From: Phylloscopus collybita
Taxonomy: Eukaryota > Chordata > Aves > Passeriformes > Phylloscopidae
Length of the DNA stretch: 64,000 bases
Direction of reading: 5' to 3'
NCBI GenBank assembly: GCA_027886175.1
Contig: JAJNNQ010000137.1
Location: forward strand, 2,360,001 to 2,424,000
In this document: positions 24,484 through 35,595 of the stretch, one piece after another
Layout: each line of letters begins with the position of its first letter
Numbering within the stretch: the first letter of the stretch is position 1
Program-made: the position numbers and the translations under genes
Notes under the pieces: model-generated
Seen by the model: the letters and a program-made list of their open reading frames with translations, nothing else
What the model was told of the DNA's origin: nothing
Databases searched by the model: none

Positions 24484-25228
24484 CTACTTGAGGTGTTGTC
24501 CCCACCTTGGTGATTTCTGGGAGGGTTCTTTGAGCTCCCTCCAGAGATAATGAGGACAAGCACTCATGATTGCTTTTGCCTGATCTTTAGAAATAGGGGA
24601 TGTTCGCGTAAGTGTTGGCACATTTTGGTGAAAAAAAGATGCCTGACCTAATTTTACTTGCTTGAAAACATTTGGTAATGTGTTTGCAATAGGCATTGTC
24701 AATTTGTCTGCTTTTGCATTCCTTTCTACTAAGAATTTTGGAAGTGAGAAATGAGCCTCGATGTGAGAAACAAAGTATTTGTTCTTTCTGTGTTGTAACT
24801 TTTTTTGTATGTATACAAGATAATTATATAGATCTTTGTTACTGACATCCTTTAACAGTGACCCTTTTATTCTTTTGACTACATTGGCTACATAAGTTGA
24901 ATCTGTAATTAAATTGAGCAGTTCTTGAAATAATTGAAGTGCTTTGGCAACTGCTGTTAATTCTCCAATTTGAGAAGAACTTTTTACTATTTGAATGTTT
25001 GACTCTGATGTTTTTGTTGTTGGGTTCTACCATGTTATGACTGATTTGTGTCTTTCTTGAACTGTTAGGAAATACTGTTATTGTATCTAAAGGTACTTAA
25101 CATGGGCTTTTCTCTAAGACTCAGTTTTGCTTGTAACAGTTTATGGCTTGGACAGTGAATTGAACAGCCACTTGTATGACTTAATAATGGAATTTGTAAG
25201 TCTTCTGATTTCTGGAATGCTTTATCAA
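24484..25228 (-). pseudogene. pol: Endogenous retrovirus pol fragment: RNase H to integrase N-terminus
   Basis: Read on the minus strand, one frame stays open from about 25026 to a stop at 24484-24486. It encodes the C-terminal two-thirds of a retroviral RNase H and the start of integrase, in the usual betaretrovirus/ERVK order. Visible RNase H motifs are GELTAV (second acidic residue kept), TDSTYV (catalytic Asp kept) and a late SHIEAH/AKAD segment (His and final Asp kept). The integrase zinc-binding region follows: HQN keeps one His, but the earlier His position reads Ser or Phe and the second Cys of the CxxC pair is Tyr, so the zinc site is broken. Upstream (25030-25228) the first RNase H Asp is replaced, the frame shifts once near 25050, and a TAG stop lies at 25027-25029. 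The fragment is therefore a dead pseudogene. It has no LTRs of its own in view. Family assignment comes from motif memory, not a search. Confidence 0.85.
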
Positions 25229-25246
25229 TTTTTTTTTTTTTTTTTT
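25229..25246. repeat. Poly-T tract at the edge of the pol fragment
   Basis: 18 T directly at the upstream edge of the minus-strand pol homology. A retroposed minus-strand copy would carry its poly-T on the other side, so this tract does not look like the fragment's own tail. Confidence 0.85.
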
Positions 25247-25261
25247 AATGGCAGATAGATG

Positions 25262-25287
25262 GACCCTTTAAGCACCATCTGCCCTCA
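25262..25287. repeat. Left arm of a perfect 26-bp inverted repeat
   Basis: It starts GACCCTTTAA and ends CTGCCCTCA. All 26 bases are the reverse complement of 26335-26360. The match stops abruptly on both sides. Confidence 0.95.
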
Positions 25288-26334
25288 GCTGCAGATGATG
25301 TTTGCCAGCTCTGAGCCTCTGCAGAAGCTGTGAATCCGTGGCTGTGCCCAGCAGCATCCAGGTACACAAAAATCTGCCTTCCAGCACCCTCCTCCTCCTC
25401 AGCCACCCTGGGCAGGAGTTTTAACTGCATTAATTAGCTGCTGTTTGCACTCACCAGGTCTCACGTTATCACTGGAGTACTCATCTGAATCTGGTGGCCA
25501 AACAAATTAGAACTAATGAGGCCATCAGGGTCATATTAACATAGGAGGAAGAGAGGAGAGCTTCTGGAGGAGGTTTCACTGCCAGACCAAGCGTGTGCCC
25601 ACACCGCGTGCTGCTGGCAGAGCTTGATCTCCAGACAGGCCTGGAGAGAACAGGAGCAGATGAGGGGGATGCAGGGAGGATCCAAAACCCAATCTGGGAT
25701 GTGGCAGCAGTTCCTGACTGCCTCCTGGGGAGTTTGGTAATGGCAAACACTGTGGGAGCAGCAGGCTTGGGTGAAGGATGAGAGGCAGAGGGGATGGACA
25801 GGATTTGGCACAAAACTCCAGAGATTCTTGTCTCAGCTCCCTACACCTGACCTCTGCTGGTAAACGAGCCTGGTGCCTCAGGAGAGACTTCAGAGAGGTC
25901 ATCTGGGTAACTCCTATGCAGCTGGCTACCCTGAAGGGAAGGAGGCAGAGGGGAGGGGATGTGAAACCAGGTGCATCCTCTCCCTCTCTCCCATGCCTTT
26001 GGCTACAGACAGGCTTCTGTGGCATTCCTGCTGGCCCCAGAGCCCACCTGGGTGGAGGCTGTTGGAAGAGGCAAATTCTGTGGGAAGATGAACAGTTCTA
26101 GAAGAAATACAGCTGGCACAGAGGTGAGGATGGCTCCTCTAAGGGGTAACAGGCCCAAATAGAAAAACCATCCACACTGAGATCCACCCTCTCCTGCAGG
26201 CACTCCTCTGTTGGAGATGCCAGTTCCCATGTCTCCTTGAAAAGGGTGGAGAAAATTCCATACCACCCCTCTGAGACAAGAACCAGAGCATTCCTGCTCC
26301 GACTCTGCCTTTGAAACACAGACAATGGGTACCA
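25288..26334. other. Interior of inverted repeat, no recognised gene
   Basis: Open frames of up to 149 codons occur on the minus strand, with overlapping plus frames. None shows a transposase, DDE or other recognisable motif. The two ends of the interior are not similar to each other. Confidence 0.4.
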
Positions 26335-26360
26335 TGAGGGCAGATGGTGCTTAAAGGGTC
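26335..26360. repeat. Right arm of a perfect 26-bp inverted repeat
   Basis: It starts TGAGGGCAG and ends TTAAAGGGTC, exactly complementary to 25262-25287. The arms enclose 1,047 bp. No flanking target duplication is seen. Confidence 0.95.
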
Positions 26361-27370
26361 ACAAACTGAGTGGAAGGGGCATCTCAGGACACACAAGTGT
26401 TTCAGAGCTTTGATAAGACCCTCCAGACATCTCCTCTCTAGGTATCCTGTCCTTCCTTAGGCACCAGAGTGGTAACTGCATGGGAGAGGCACAACAAAGG
26501 CTTTTGGGAGAGGCTGAAATCTTCATCAAGGCTCAGAGAACAAGACAAATGTCCTGGTTAATACCTGTAAACTTGGCTGCTGCTTTCTGAGAGTTATTTC
26601 TTTTATATTTTTATTTTGCAAAGAGTTTCTTTCCTGCTGCAGAGGTAGCACTGAGAAGACATTATTTGCTCCTCAGGCTGGTGATATACCCAACACTATG
26701 ATGTCATTTCTGTTTTCTTGGATGGATGAGGGTCACTTTTAGGGCCCCTTTTTGTAGGAACGAACTCTTAAATGAGACATTTTGAAATGTATTTCCTATA
26801 AGCATTTATGCCAATGAAGAGAGCATTAACAGAACTCTCCAAAAAGGAGCACTGAATCATCCCTGCTTGTCTTGTTTCCTGGAGATCATCCAAGACTGAG
26901 ATAATGCTTGCATTCCTTTGCAGGGTTAGAAGGTCTTAGAAGCATCTCCAGAGGTTCTTCTGCTTTTATAACAGCACTTGAAATCTATGCAGCAGCCAAT
27001 AAAGAGCACTGATACCTTCTGATAGTAAAATCACAGATAACTGAGGTGTCTGGTGGTGGCACCTTGGTCACAGAGCTTCACCTTGTGCTGGCAGCTCAAA
27101 CGTGGCCTCAGGTGACATCAAGAGAAAGCCATCATCATTTCATGTTACAGGAGTGGCATTTTATGGGACACTAACCAGCTCCTGGTGTTCTCAGTGAAGA
27201 AGTCAATGATATAATTGACAACTAGGAATGAAATCTTATCTCACTACCAGCGGTAGCTAAATGAACACTGAGGCTTAAAGGTAAGCTGATACTGAGGGGA
27301 GAGTTTGTGATGTTCTTTCCAGAGATGCAGCAGGGAATACAGGACCTGCACACACAGAATCTGTGTCCTT
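26361..27370. other. Unique non-coding sequence
   Basis: Nothing is recognised here. It is moderately AT-rich with short open frames only. Confidence 0.5.
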
Positions 27371-27453
27371 CACACAACCACGGAATGGTTTGGGTTGGAA
27401 GGGACCTTAAAAAGGATCCAGTTCCAACCCCCTGCCATGGGCAGGGATGCCAC
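27371..27453 (-). mobile_element. CR1 LINE 3'-end fragment (~80 bp)
   Basis: GGAATGGTTTGGGTTGGAAG followed by GGACCTTAAAAAGGATCC and CCTGCCATGGGCAGGGATGCC. Only the last ~80 bp of the CR1 tail on the minus strand remain. Confidence 0.9.
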
Positions 27454-30400
27454 GAAGGAGAGCAGCTCTTGAGAGGACCAAAGCCAGCTTCTCCCAACCA
27501 GGAAATGGCTTTTCAGTGCTTTAGTTGGTAAAAAAAGGCAACAAAGAGTTTATGGAATCTGTGAGTAACACCAACCCCTCCATCAGCTCCTCCACCACAC
27601 AGCTGGAGGACACCCTCCAGATGCCCTCAGCCTGGTGCATGGCAGGGCTGTGGGGAGGGTTTCACGCCTGCCTGGTCACCCTGCCACAGCTCCCTGGCCA
27701 CTCTTGAGCAAAAAAAGGAGGAAGAGAAAAGAAAAGAAAAGAAACTCGGTGATGGGAGAGAGAGTTAACTTTTAGGTTGCGTAAGGAATGAGGGAGCTGG
27801 ATGTCATTGTGCTGCAGAAGTGACCTACTTTCGCTTTATCTGGCTTATCTCTGTTTGCATTGGTTTATTGATGGCAGGAGATACTGCTAAGTGAGTGGTG
27901 CTTCCAGAATACAAATGAAGGTCGAGTGAAGCCCTTCTGCCCAGGGAAAACTCTGGCAGGGACCAGGAGCAGCTCCTCCACCCAGCTCCTGGCAATTAGC
28001 AGGCAGAACTAATGCAAGGAGGTGATGGGCTCTGAGGCAGTGACCAGAGCAGTGTTAACTGCTGTGCCTTCTAATGAGCAGGCAGAAATTAGGCAATGAG
28101 CCCTGCAGCAGATTGTGATGGGGGAAATACTGGTGTAGTCCCACAGAAACCCCGGTCCAGCTGGAGTAGACTTTTCCTTGGTCATTCCTTGAATTTCATC
28201 AGGCTGGGAGAGCATGGGGAGGAAAGAGAACTGCTGGAAAACAGCAGCTCCAAGTGAAATCCTCTTTGGGAGGGACAGTGAGCTGCTTGTTTCTGTCTCC
28301 CATTTTCTGGCCACAGCTGTGTCAGCCCAGGGTTGCCATGGCTCTCCATGTGGGCAGGGGGTTGTGCTCCTGGTGTGCTCTTCATCCCTCTGCAAAAACC
28401 TCCACCTCTGAGGCTAAGCCGAAAACAGCTGCTGGCACAGTCCCTGGCACAGCCTTGGCCACTGCCACCCTCACCCTGACAGCAGTGCCCTGGCAGGGTT
28501 GAGGAGATGGCATGGACACCACCTGAGCCCCTCAGGCCACGTGGTGGAAGAAAGGAGAAGGAGATTTGTGGACATAAATAACTGTACCACGTGCCCTCAG
28601 CCTCAGAGAAAGTGTCCTGCTATGTTTCATTGCATACATTACACTATCTGTGAAAAGTTTCTTTAGCCACACAAAAACATTCTTTAGCCCATATGGAAAG
28701 TGTATGTACTGTACCACCCTCGGTGCCACAACTCTCAGCATCCTTTTGCCTTTCTGCAGGGACTGAACCCCTTTTCCAAGCCAAATCTGCCTGGCTGGCA
28801 AGCACTGAGACCAGGGGTCAGTCCCACTTTTTCCACCTCTCCACACCTTCCCTCATCTCTCTCAAGTCCCAAGCTCATTCCACACCTTGCTTCCAGGATC
28901 CTGCTTCCCAGCTGCACAGGGCTGGTGCCAGACTTGGAAAAACCTCCTCATCCCCTCCTCTCCTCCTCCCTTTTCCCTTGCCTGCCCCACCTGTATTTGC
29001 TAACCAGCTCACAGAATGCTCAGTAATTGCCCACGAGAAAACACGGGTGCAGATGTGGTGGGGAGACAGGGGCACGCACAAAATGAGATTCTTGTTTTCC
29101 AAACAGACACCAAAATTTAATTACAGCCTCAATAAACGGTTATTAAAACCCTCTTCACTTTGTTGTTGTTCTTCCCCTCATTGTCTCCTGGCTCTGCATT
29201 ATTGAATCATCAGCTCCTGTTGTCTTGTTTGGATGCTTTGAGGGAAAGAGACAATGCAGGAAGCTGCAAACACAGTTTGTACCCACACAGTGCCTTCTCC
29301 CTCCCTCCTCCTCCTTTTCTTTTACCATAAATTTCCCCTCTCCTTCTGATAAAAACATGTAGCAAGAGAGTTGTCACCCATATTTTCTGTCTATTCCCAT
29401 TCCCTGTCAGGCAGGAATCCCCAATCCTTGGCATGGGGAACAGAGGGAAGGAAGGAAAAGGGGAATTTGCTGCTCTCTGTAGGGTGGTGTGTCCCAGTGA
29501 GGTGTGTTGGAGCCCAAAAAGGGGGCACTGCCTGCTGCAGCTCTCCATGATGGGATGACCTCCTCATCCCCTGCCAAGACTGACATTCCCCATCTGTCTT
29601 CATCCTAAGGGAATGTCTTCTTGCCTAAAGACAAGGGAGCTTTGGGTTTCCAGCCCAAAGGGATCTTCCTGCCCTGGACTTGAGCAGTGTCTGGTCTCAT
29701 GTTACCCTGATCTTTGAGGTGATCATAATGACCTCCTCAACCATGGCAGATATCCCATGGAAAAGGCCTGGATGTCCCTTTTCCTACAGCCCTATAACCC
29801 TGAGGTAATTAAACACTCTTGGCTGTTTGCAGGATCACTTTACAGCTTCCTTAGGAAGTGGTGCTTGTTTTACCCTCAGGGTCTGAGTGAGGATTGACAT
29901 CCCCACTGCACTCCTTCAGGGAAAGAGGGAGATAAAGCTTTTCCTGAAGCTGGTGCCTTGTGCTGGTCCCTGGGAGGATTCCTTGCTGACTCCACCATCC
30001 CACTTCCCAAGGACACGGAGAGGTTGTAGGCTGTGTCACCACAAAGGCCCCTGTCAAAGGGTCCCAAGCTGTACTTCAAAAGGCAGGAATTAAATCCTGT
30101 CCATGTCCAGCTTCCCTGCGAGGCTGTTCAGGGCAGAGGGCACCAAGAAAGCTTTGCTACTACACCAGGATTCATTAGCACACCAGGTTAGCCCTGGGCA
30201 CGCATCAGAAATGTTAATCAGACACTTCCCCCCCCCCTTCCCCTCCTCCAGGCTCTAATCCCTCTATCAGGATCCCTAAAGGTTTGACATATGCACCCCA
30301 AGCCTGCTCTCAGGGCTTGGTGCTATCTCTGCCTCCATCAGGAGGAACCAGCCGGTGTCTAAGCTCCCCTGCTGCCTGCTGGGTTTTCAGACTCGATTCC

Positions 30401-31116
30401 ATCTCCTTCCTGCATAATCCCTGCTTGTAATTACAAATATCAGGCATGGGGGGCCGGGGGGTGGGGGAGGAGGGTGCATCTGTGGAGATAACAACTGCCC
30501 TGTTTGCTGACCAGAGCAACCAGAGATGGCTCCAGCTACTTGCCAGCTCCACTGAATAAATCCAAAAGGCCTAAAATTTGTTATTTACACGGCTCCTTAG
30601 CTCCCTTCTTGTCAAGGGCAGCCTTCCCACCCCAGATGGAAATAAAAAGGTGTTTATTTGCACAAGCCCTGAAGCCTGGCTTGCCTGTCACATGGGTGGC
30701 AGATTTATCCACATCCTGTTCATCCCTTAGAGCCAGGCTAGGAACACATGGAGAGGAATCCTGAGTGTGAACAAGGAGACCAGGATTCAGGTACACCCTC
30801 CAGAGAGCACTTTCTTTCCCCTACAGAAATAAAGGGGAAGAGGTGGAGAAGATGGCTGAGAAAATCCTGGGTGAGTGGGAGGGAAAGGCTTTGGTCCCTG
30901 AAAGTACAGATGTGAAGTGAGGCATGAGCACTCCTATGAGATGCTCCAACTCCCTAAAGCCTTGGCTAGAATTCACCTGCAGGAAGGGGTGCCTTGTCTC
31001 CTGGCTGGCCTTTTAAAATCATGGCAGATTTGGCCCCAGAGGTTCTCCCAGTCACAAATCCACCAGACAGGATGTTTCCCATCCCAGTTACTCTCTCAGA
31101 CCACAACGGGCCCAGT
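27454..31116. other. Unique non-coding sequence
   Basis: No gene or large repeat is recognised. It includes a short AAAAG run (27727-27745) and a C10 run (30228-30237). The 170-codon frame at 28693-29205 has no domain and overlaps open frames in other phases. Confidence 0.5.
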
Positions 31117-31302
31117 TTGTTGGTGTGGGGTTTTTTTGTTGTTTTGGTTTGGGTTTTGTTTGTTTGTTTTCTTCTTTGTTGGTTGGTTGGCTTTTTGGGT
31201 TTGGTTTTTTTTTTTTTCTTTTTGGCGTTTTTGGTGGGTTTTTTTGTTTTGGTTTGGATTTTTTGTTGGTTTGGGGGTTTTTTTGATTTTTTTTTTTTTT
31301 TT
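31117..31302. repeat. T/G-rich low-complexity tract
   Basis: About 185 bp of T with interspersed G (TTTGG, TTTG and GGTT motifs), ending in a long T run. It produces artefactual Phe/Trp/Val-rich (plus) and Lys/Asn/Pro-rich (minus) open frames. Confidence 0.95.
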
Positions 31303-31539
31303 GGCCAGTGTGCATGGAGATACACCAGAACCCATTCCACCACCCCACACTCCCAGCCTTTCCTCAGTGCTCCCCACACCCTCACCCTGATTGCCCCCAA
31401 TTGCATGCAGGCACCTTCTTTCCCCACCCCAACACCAGACACCCCTTAAGCTGCTTCAGTGATGGACCACAGCACCTTCCCAACCCAGATGTTGCCCCAG
31501 ATGTGCCTTCCCTGTGCTCTGCCTTGGCACCCAGACAGA

Positions 31540-31710
31540 ACAGAATCATGGAATCATTTCAGTTGGAAAAGCTCTCCAAGAGCATCAAGTCCAACCATTA
31601 ACCCAGCACTGCCAAGGCCACCACTAAACCATGCCCCCAGGTGCCACATTTACATGATTTTTAAATCCCTCCAGGGATGGGGATTCCACCACTGCCCTGA
31701 GCAGCTGTGC
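31540..31710 (-). mobile_element. CR1 LINE 3' fragment
   Basis: ACAGAATCATGGAATCATTT, TTGGAAAAGCTCTCCAAGAGC, ATCAAGTCCAACCATTAACC, CCAAGGCCACCACTAAACCATG. This is the CR1 variant whose sense end reads GCTTTTCCAACTGAAATG, on the minus strand. It is truncated after the GATGGGGATTCCACCACT motif. Confidence 0.92.
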
Positions 31711-32688
31711 CACTGCTGGCTGGTGGTGAAGATCATTTGAGGAGGGGAAAGATCCACCTGAGCACCTTCAGGGTGTTCAGCAGTGTTTGGGCAGTGGTTT
31801 CTCTGCCCTAGGAACCAAAAAGGGACTGGGTGTGGTAGGAAGCAGCAGCCACAGCATCCACTTTATTTTGTTGCTAAACATCCTGCCACAGGTGAAGGGA
31901 CCTGCTGGAGCCCTCACAGACAATGCCAAGTGTGAGTCAGACTGATCTGTTTGCCCTCAAGGCTGAAGAGGGCAAATCCCTGGCCCATTTTTTATTTACC
32001 AGCACAAACAAAGCCTTTGATCCCTCAGAGTCCCTGGAGAAGCCTCCGGTGCAGAACTCACCATGCAAGTTGTGTCATCCTAAAACAAACACCCACTCCT
32101 GGCCCCAGGACTCACAGCCCCAATCTGATGACGGTGTTAATTAGATCCCTCTTGTCTGCAGTGGGAACACAGCTCAGAAGCCACTCACTGCTGCACTGCA
32201 CCAGGTAGATGTTTTCTACGTAAGGAAAAGGGTTCACCTTAGGACTTTTAAGGGGAAAACACCAGAAGTTTCTTTGCTCTCTTGGCAGTAATTGGCTCAA
32301 TGCCAAGACAAAAAAACACTGATAGGTCTCTCTAGCTGTTCCTCAGAAATGCAGCTATTCTCTGCAGTTGGGCTGTCTGCCAAAAAAACCCACCCAAATG
32401 GTTCAGTACTTAGGGGAGAGCAGGAGGCTTCTCAGTGCATTCTCAGGGTGTTGTAGCAGGTGTGTGGGACCTGTCCCTGCACTGTGCTCAGCTTTGTCCT
32501 TTAGTTTTTGTATTATTTTCTTCTTTTATTAAAACCTTTCTGCTTTTTCAAGACACACTAAATAAATAATAATATCTCGTTAAATATTTTAAGCCATTTT
32601 TTTCTGTGAGGTGCTGGACATCCTTAAAGGTATTGAACCCTCGCAGAGCTAAACACATCTGGCTTGGCTAGAAATTCAATAACCCAGG
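31711..32688. other. Unique non-coding sequence
   Basis: No gene is recognised. Bases 32500-32610 are AT-rich with AATAAATAATAATA. Confidence 0.5.
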
Positions 32689-33134
32689 TGATGCCTCAGA
32701 TTTTAGCTTTCATATTTTCAGATTCTGTGCTGCCTAAGGATGTAGTTCTGAGCGTCGTATTAAGTGTTGGTAAGCTCTCTTCACAGAGCAAGTAGACAAA
32801 ATGCTTTCCCTCCTGGAGACCAAGGACAACTTTCAGCCCAAAAAGCACAAACAACACTGGACTGAAGGGAGGAACAAGAAGGATGGGACCTCACACCCTG
32901 AAGCTGTAATTGAACAATTAAACCCCAATATGCAAATGGGCCAAAACTTATAAAAATGTAAAATCTTGTGATGGAGCAGCCATTTTGTGTAGCCATTCCT
33001 AACCCACCCTGGGTGCAGCCTTGGTCAGGCTCCTGTAATGCCCAGGGTGGGTCCTGGAAGCCTTTCAATAAATATCTGCTTTATTCTCTAGCTCTGTCCA
33101 GCCTCTGTTTCAGGTCAGCCTTCCTAAGGCATCA
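32689..33134 (+). mobile_element. Solo ERV LTR, copy A of an inverted pair (446 bp)
   Basis: The ends form an 8-bp inverted repeat, TGATGCCT...AGGCATCA. A TATA box (TATAAAA, 32949-32955) is followed by an AATAAA signal (33067-33072) about 60 bp before the 3' end, a normal U3-R-U5 layout on the plus strand. Bases 38469-38888 are the reverse complement of this element with many substitutions. Shared blocks include CAATTACAGCTTCAGG, GTGAAGAGAGCTTAC, AGGCTGCACCCA and CACCCTGGGCA (given in copy B orientation). No target duplication matches (CCAGG left, CGCGT right), so the element is old or its flanks are rearranged. It is solo, with no internal genes. Confidence 0.8.
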
Positions 33135-33408
33135 CGCGTTTGAGACACTCCAAGAGGTGAATCCCACCTGAGCTCTCAGTTCAAAGGGGCCCATTTCTGC
33201 ACCAGAGTTCAAGGAGATGCACCAGAACCCATCCCTCCATCACCCAACTCCCCTTCTTGGCACAGTAAAGTGGATGAGCTCTGAAAAAAGCAGATGTGAA
33301 GGACAACAGCCTAATGGGATATTCCAATTCCCCAACAGGTTCTCCTTAACACGTCACAACTGATCCCTGGTTCTTGTTCCTGAGGTCAGAAGGAGATTAG
33401 GATGGGTT
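33135..33408. other. Unique non-coding sequence
   Basis: A short motif at 33214-33240 (GGAGATGCACCAGAACCCAT) closely matches 31317-31337, suggesting two copies of a small unclassified repeat. Confidence 0.4.
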
Positions 33409-33551
33409 AAAAACAAAACAAAACAAAACAAAACAAAACAAAACAAAACAAAACAAAACACCAAAAAAAAAAAAACCCAACCAAAAAAAAAAAAAAAACC
33501 AAAAAAAATTAAAAAAACAAACAAACAAACAAAAAAAAAACAACAAACCAA
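33409..33551. repeat. (AAAAC)n microsatellite and A-rich tract
   Basis: About ten AAAAC units (33409-33461), then A runs with C interruptions. It yields artefactual Phe-rich minus-strand frames. Confidence 0.95.
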
Positions 33552-34681
33552 GCACGACCAAATTGTCTCCTCCATCTGCTCTGGAGAAAGTGAGCTCACA
33601 GCTCCTACTCATGGCTTTGGGACAGGATCCTACATCAGAGTCCCTTCTCTTTGCAAGGATCTTTAATTCCTGGCCTTCCCCACATCCTTCCCTCCTTGCT
33701 GCCCTCCCTGGCCTCTCCAATCTTTTCTCCCGCCGGTGCTGAAGGAAAATTCCTCCTGCCTTTGGAAGGGTCACTGTGTGAGCAGCAGAGAGATGACAGC
33801 AGCACTCTGAGCAGTCACCAGGGATGTTCCCCAAGCATTCCCATCCCCTTTCCCCCCTCCCTTTCTCCAGAAGTTCCAGTCCTTTATCACACTCATTTCC
33901 GCCCAACTATTTATTGTGCAATAACTCATTATCATCCCTCCTAGGACACCTTTAATAAAAGCCCATGCTTGCATATTAAATATTAAATTTATAAGATGTA
34001 TAATCCTGCTAATTAAGTTGAATTTAATCTAGAGCTCTAAATTAGAAGGAAAAGAGTTGGGAGAAAATAAGAAGGAGAAATAAAAAAAAATCTCAGAAAA
34101 GCCGAGCGTGGCGCAGAATATCTGTGCGTGCCAACCACCCCGTGGTGTCATTGTCTGAGAGCAAAGACCAAGGGGCTGCCCCCACTGAGATGAGAGAGGG
34201 CAGGGGATCCACAGAGCCCTTTGAAGATGCATTTCATGCCACTCACAGGCAGCACAGCCAGAGGCAAGGTGTCCACCCATCCTGGAGTCTGACAGACCTG
34301 GTTCCCTCTCCTGCTCCACCACAGACTCCCTGCCTGAGCCTGGGTGTGGAAAAAATGGTCCAGATGCACAAAGGGGCTTAGGAGCTGTGTCTTATTTGAG
34401 GCAGGGCTTAGCTGCCAGCAAAATGATTCTGAAAGCCCCTGACTTTGGGGAGTTTTGGCCCACGTGGCTTTCAAGGCTTTGGATTTCATGCAACGTTTGG
34501 CTTCTTTATGAAAGTCAGAGAACCTAATCCCACATAATTTGTGTTTTGTGTTGGTCCTGAGCTGCAGTTCCTGCACACAGGGGTAATTCCAATTCCTCCT
34601 GCAGAAGTCCTGTGTATCTGCTAAGATCCTACAGCTTGAAAAGCAATGGGATTATGCCTGGATTCTTCAGGAGTGGAACTG
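33552..34681. other. Unique non-coding sequence
   Basis: No gene is recognised. Bases 33905-34045 are AT-rich with several TAATTAAG/TTAAT cores, a conserved-element candidate on composition only. Confidence 0.4.
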
Positions 34682-34905
34682 CACAGAATCAAAGAATCGT
34701 TTGGGTTGGAAGGGACCTTAAATCCCATCCAGCTCCCACCCCTGCCATGGGCAGGGACACCTCCCACTATCTCAGTTTACTCCAAGCCCCATCCAACCTG
34801 TCCTTGGACACTCCCAGGGATCCAGGGGCAGCCACAGCTTCTCTGGGCAACCTGTGCCAGGGCCTGCCCACCCTCACAGGGAAGAATTTCTTCTGTAAAG
34901 TCCAA
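34682..34905 (-). mobile_element. CR1 LINE 3' fragment (~225 bp)
   Basis: CACAGAATCAAAGAATCGTT, TTGGGTTGGAAGGGACC, CCTGCCATGGGCAGGGACACC, CAGGGAAGAATTTCTTC. This matches the CR1 tail on the minus strand. Confidence 0.93.
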
Positions 34906-35270
34906 CTCCTGCTCCTTGATTTTGATGTTCTTCTAATTCCCAGAGGAGACAGCAGGTCTATGGGGACTGCCCTGATGAATGACCTCTTTACTTGTGAAAT
35001 ATCTTATTTTGTTCTTAAAAGATCTGGATTTCCCATCTTACCAACCCCACAGCTATATGACTGTCTTTGGTAAATAGAGTTCAGGGTTTAACACAGTCCT
35101 TGAACACCTCTCCCAGCCTTTTTCCATGGGAGGGGGAAACATGGGATGTTTTTTAAAAGCAAGAATGAGGTAACCACCATGCCTGGCCAGAAGCTGGAGA
35201 GTGGGGGAATTCTGCTGTTCTAAGCAGAGTGTGTAAGTGCCAGGGCAGCTCTGCCCAAGCAAAAGCATTT
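34906..35270. other. Unique non-coding sequence
   Basis: Nothing is recognised here. It ends in an A14 run. Confidence 0.5.
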
Positions 35271-35284
35271 AAAAAAAAAAAAAA
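35271..35284. repeat. Poly-A run
   Basis: 14 A. No element is recognised beside it. Confidence 0.9.
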
Positions 35285-35385
35285 TTGTTAACAGGTTGAG
35301 GACAAGAGAAGGGAAATATTTGGAAAAGCTGAGCACTGCACTGGGTTTACTGGGTTGTTGGGCAGGTAGTGTCCTCACCTATTTC

Positions 35386-35595
35386 CACATCACCTGGAAG
35401 AAAACTCCCCAGGGATGTTCCCAGCACAGCTGGAAGAGAATTCCCTTGGGCTATCTCCAGCACATCCAGGAAAGAGCTTCCAAGGGTTGTCACCAACAGG
35501 ACTGGAGGTCACCAGAACTCTTATCAGCACACCAGAAAGAAAAGGTGATTATGGTATTCCCAGCACAACCTATCAGTGCTTGAAGACAATCCCAC
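35386..35595. repeat. Degenerate ~36-bp minisatellite
   Basis: About six diverged units start at 35386, 35425, 35461, 35497, 35528 and 35564. Most begin CACA or CAGG, carry a (C)TGGAAGA-like core and end in CCAG. Three units are exactly 36 bp, so the translated frame shows a blurred 12-residue repeat. That is a by-product of the period and is not evidence of coding. Confidence 0.7.

Noticed and set aside
23304..25228. A provirus made of the 23.3-kb LTR and the pol fragment
   Set aside because: They are in opposite orientations, the LTR has its own exact 5-bp duplication, and no gag or env lies between.
25262..26360. A DNA transposon with 26-bp terminal inverted repeats
   Set aside because: Not called as a feature because there is no target duplication, no transposase remnant and no second copy to confirm the ends. 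Kept only as a finding.
30917..31449. Trp/Phe-rich plus frames and Lys/Asn-rich minus frames over 150 codons
   Set aside because: Produced by a T/G low-complexity tract; they are not membrane proteins.
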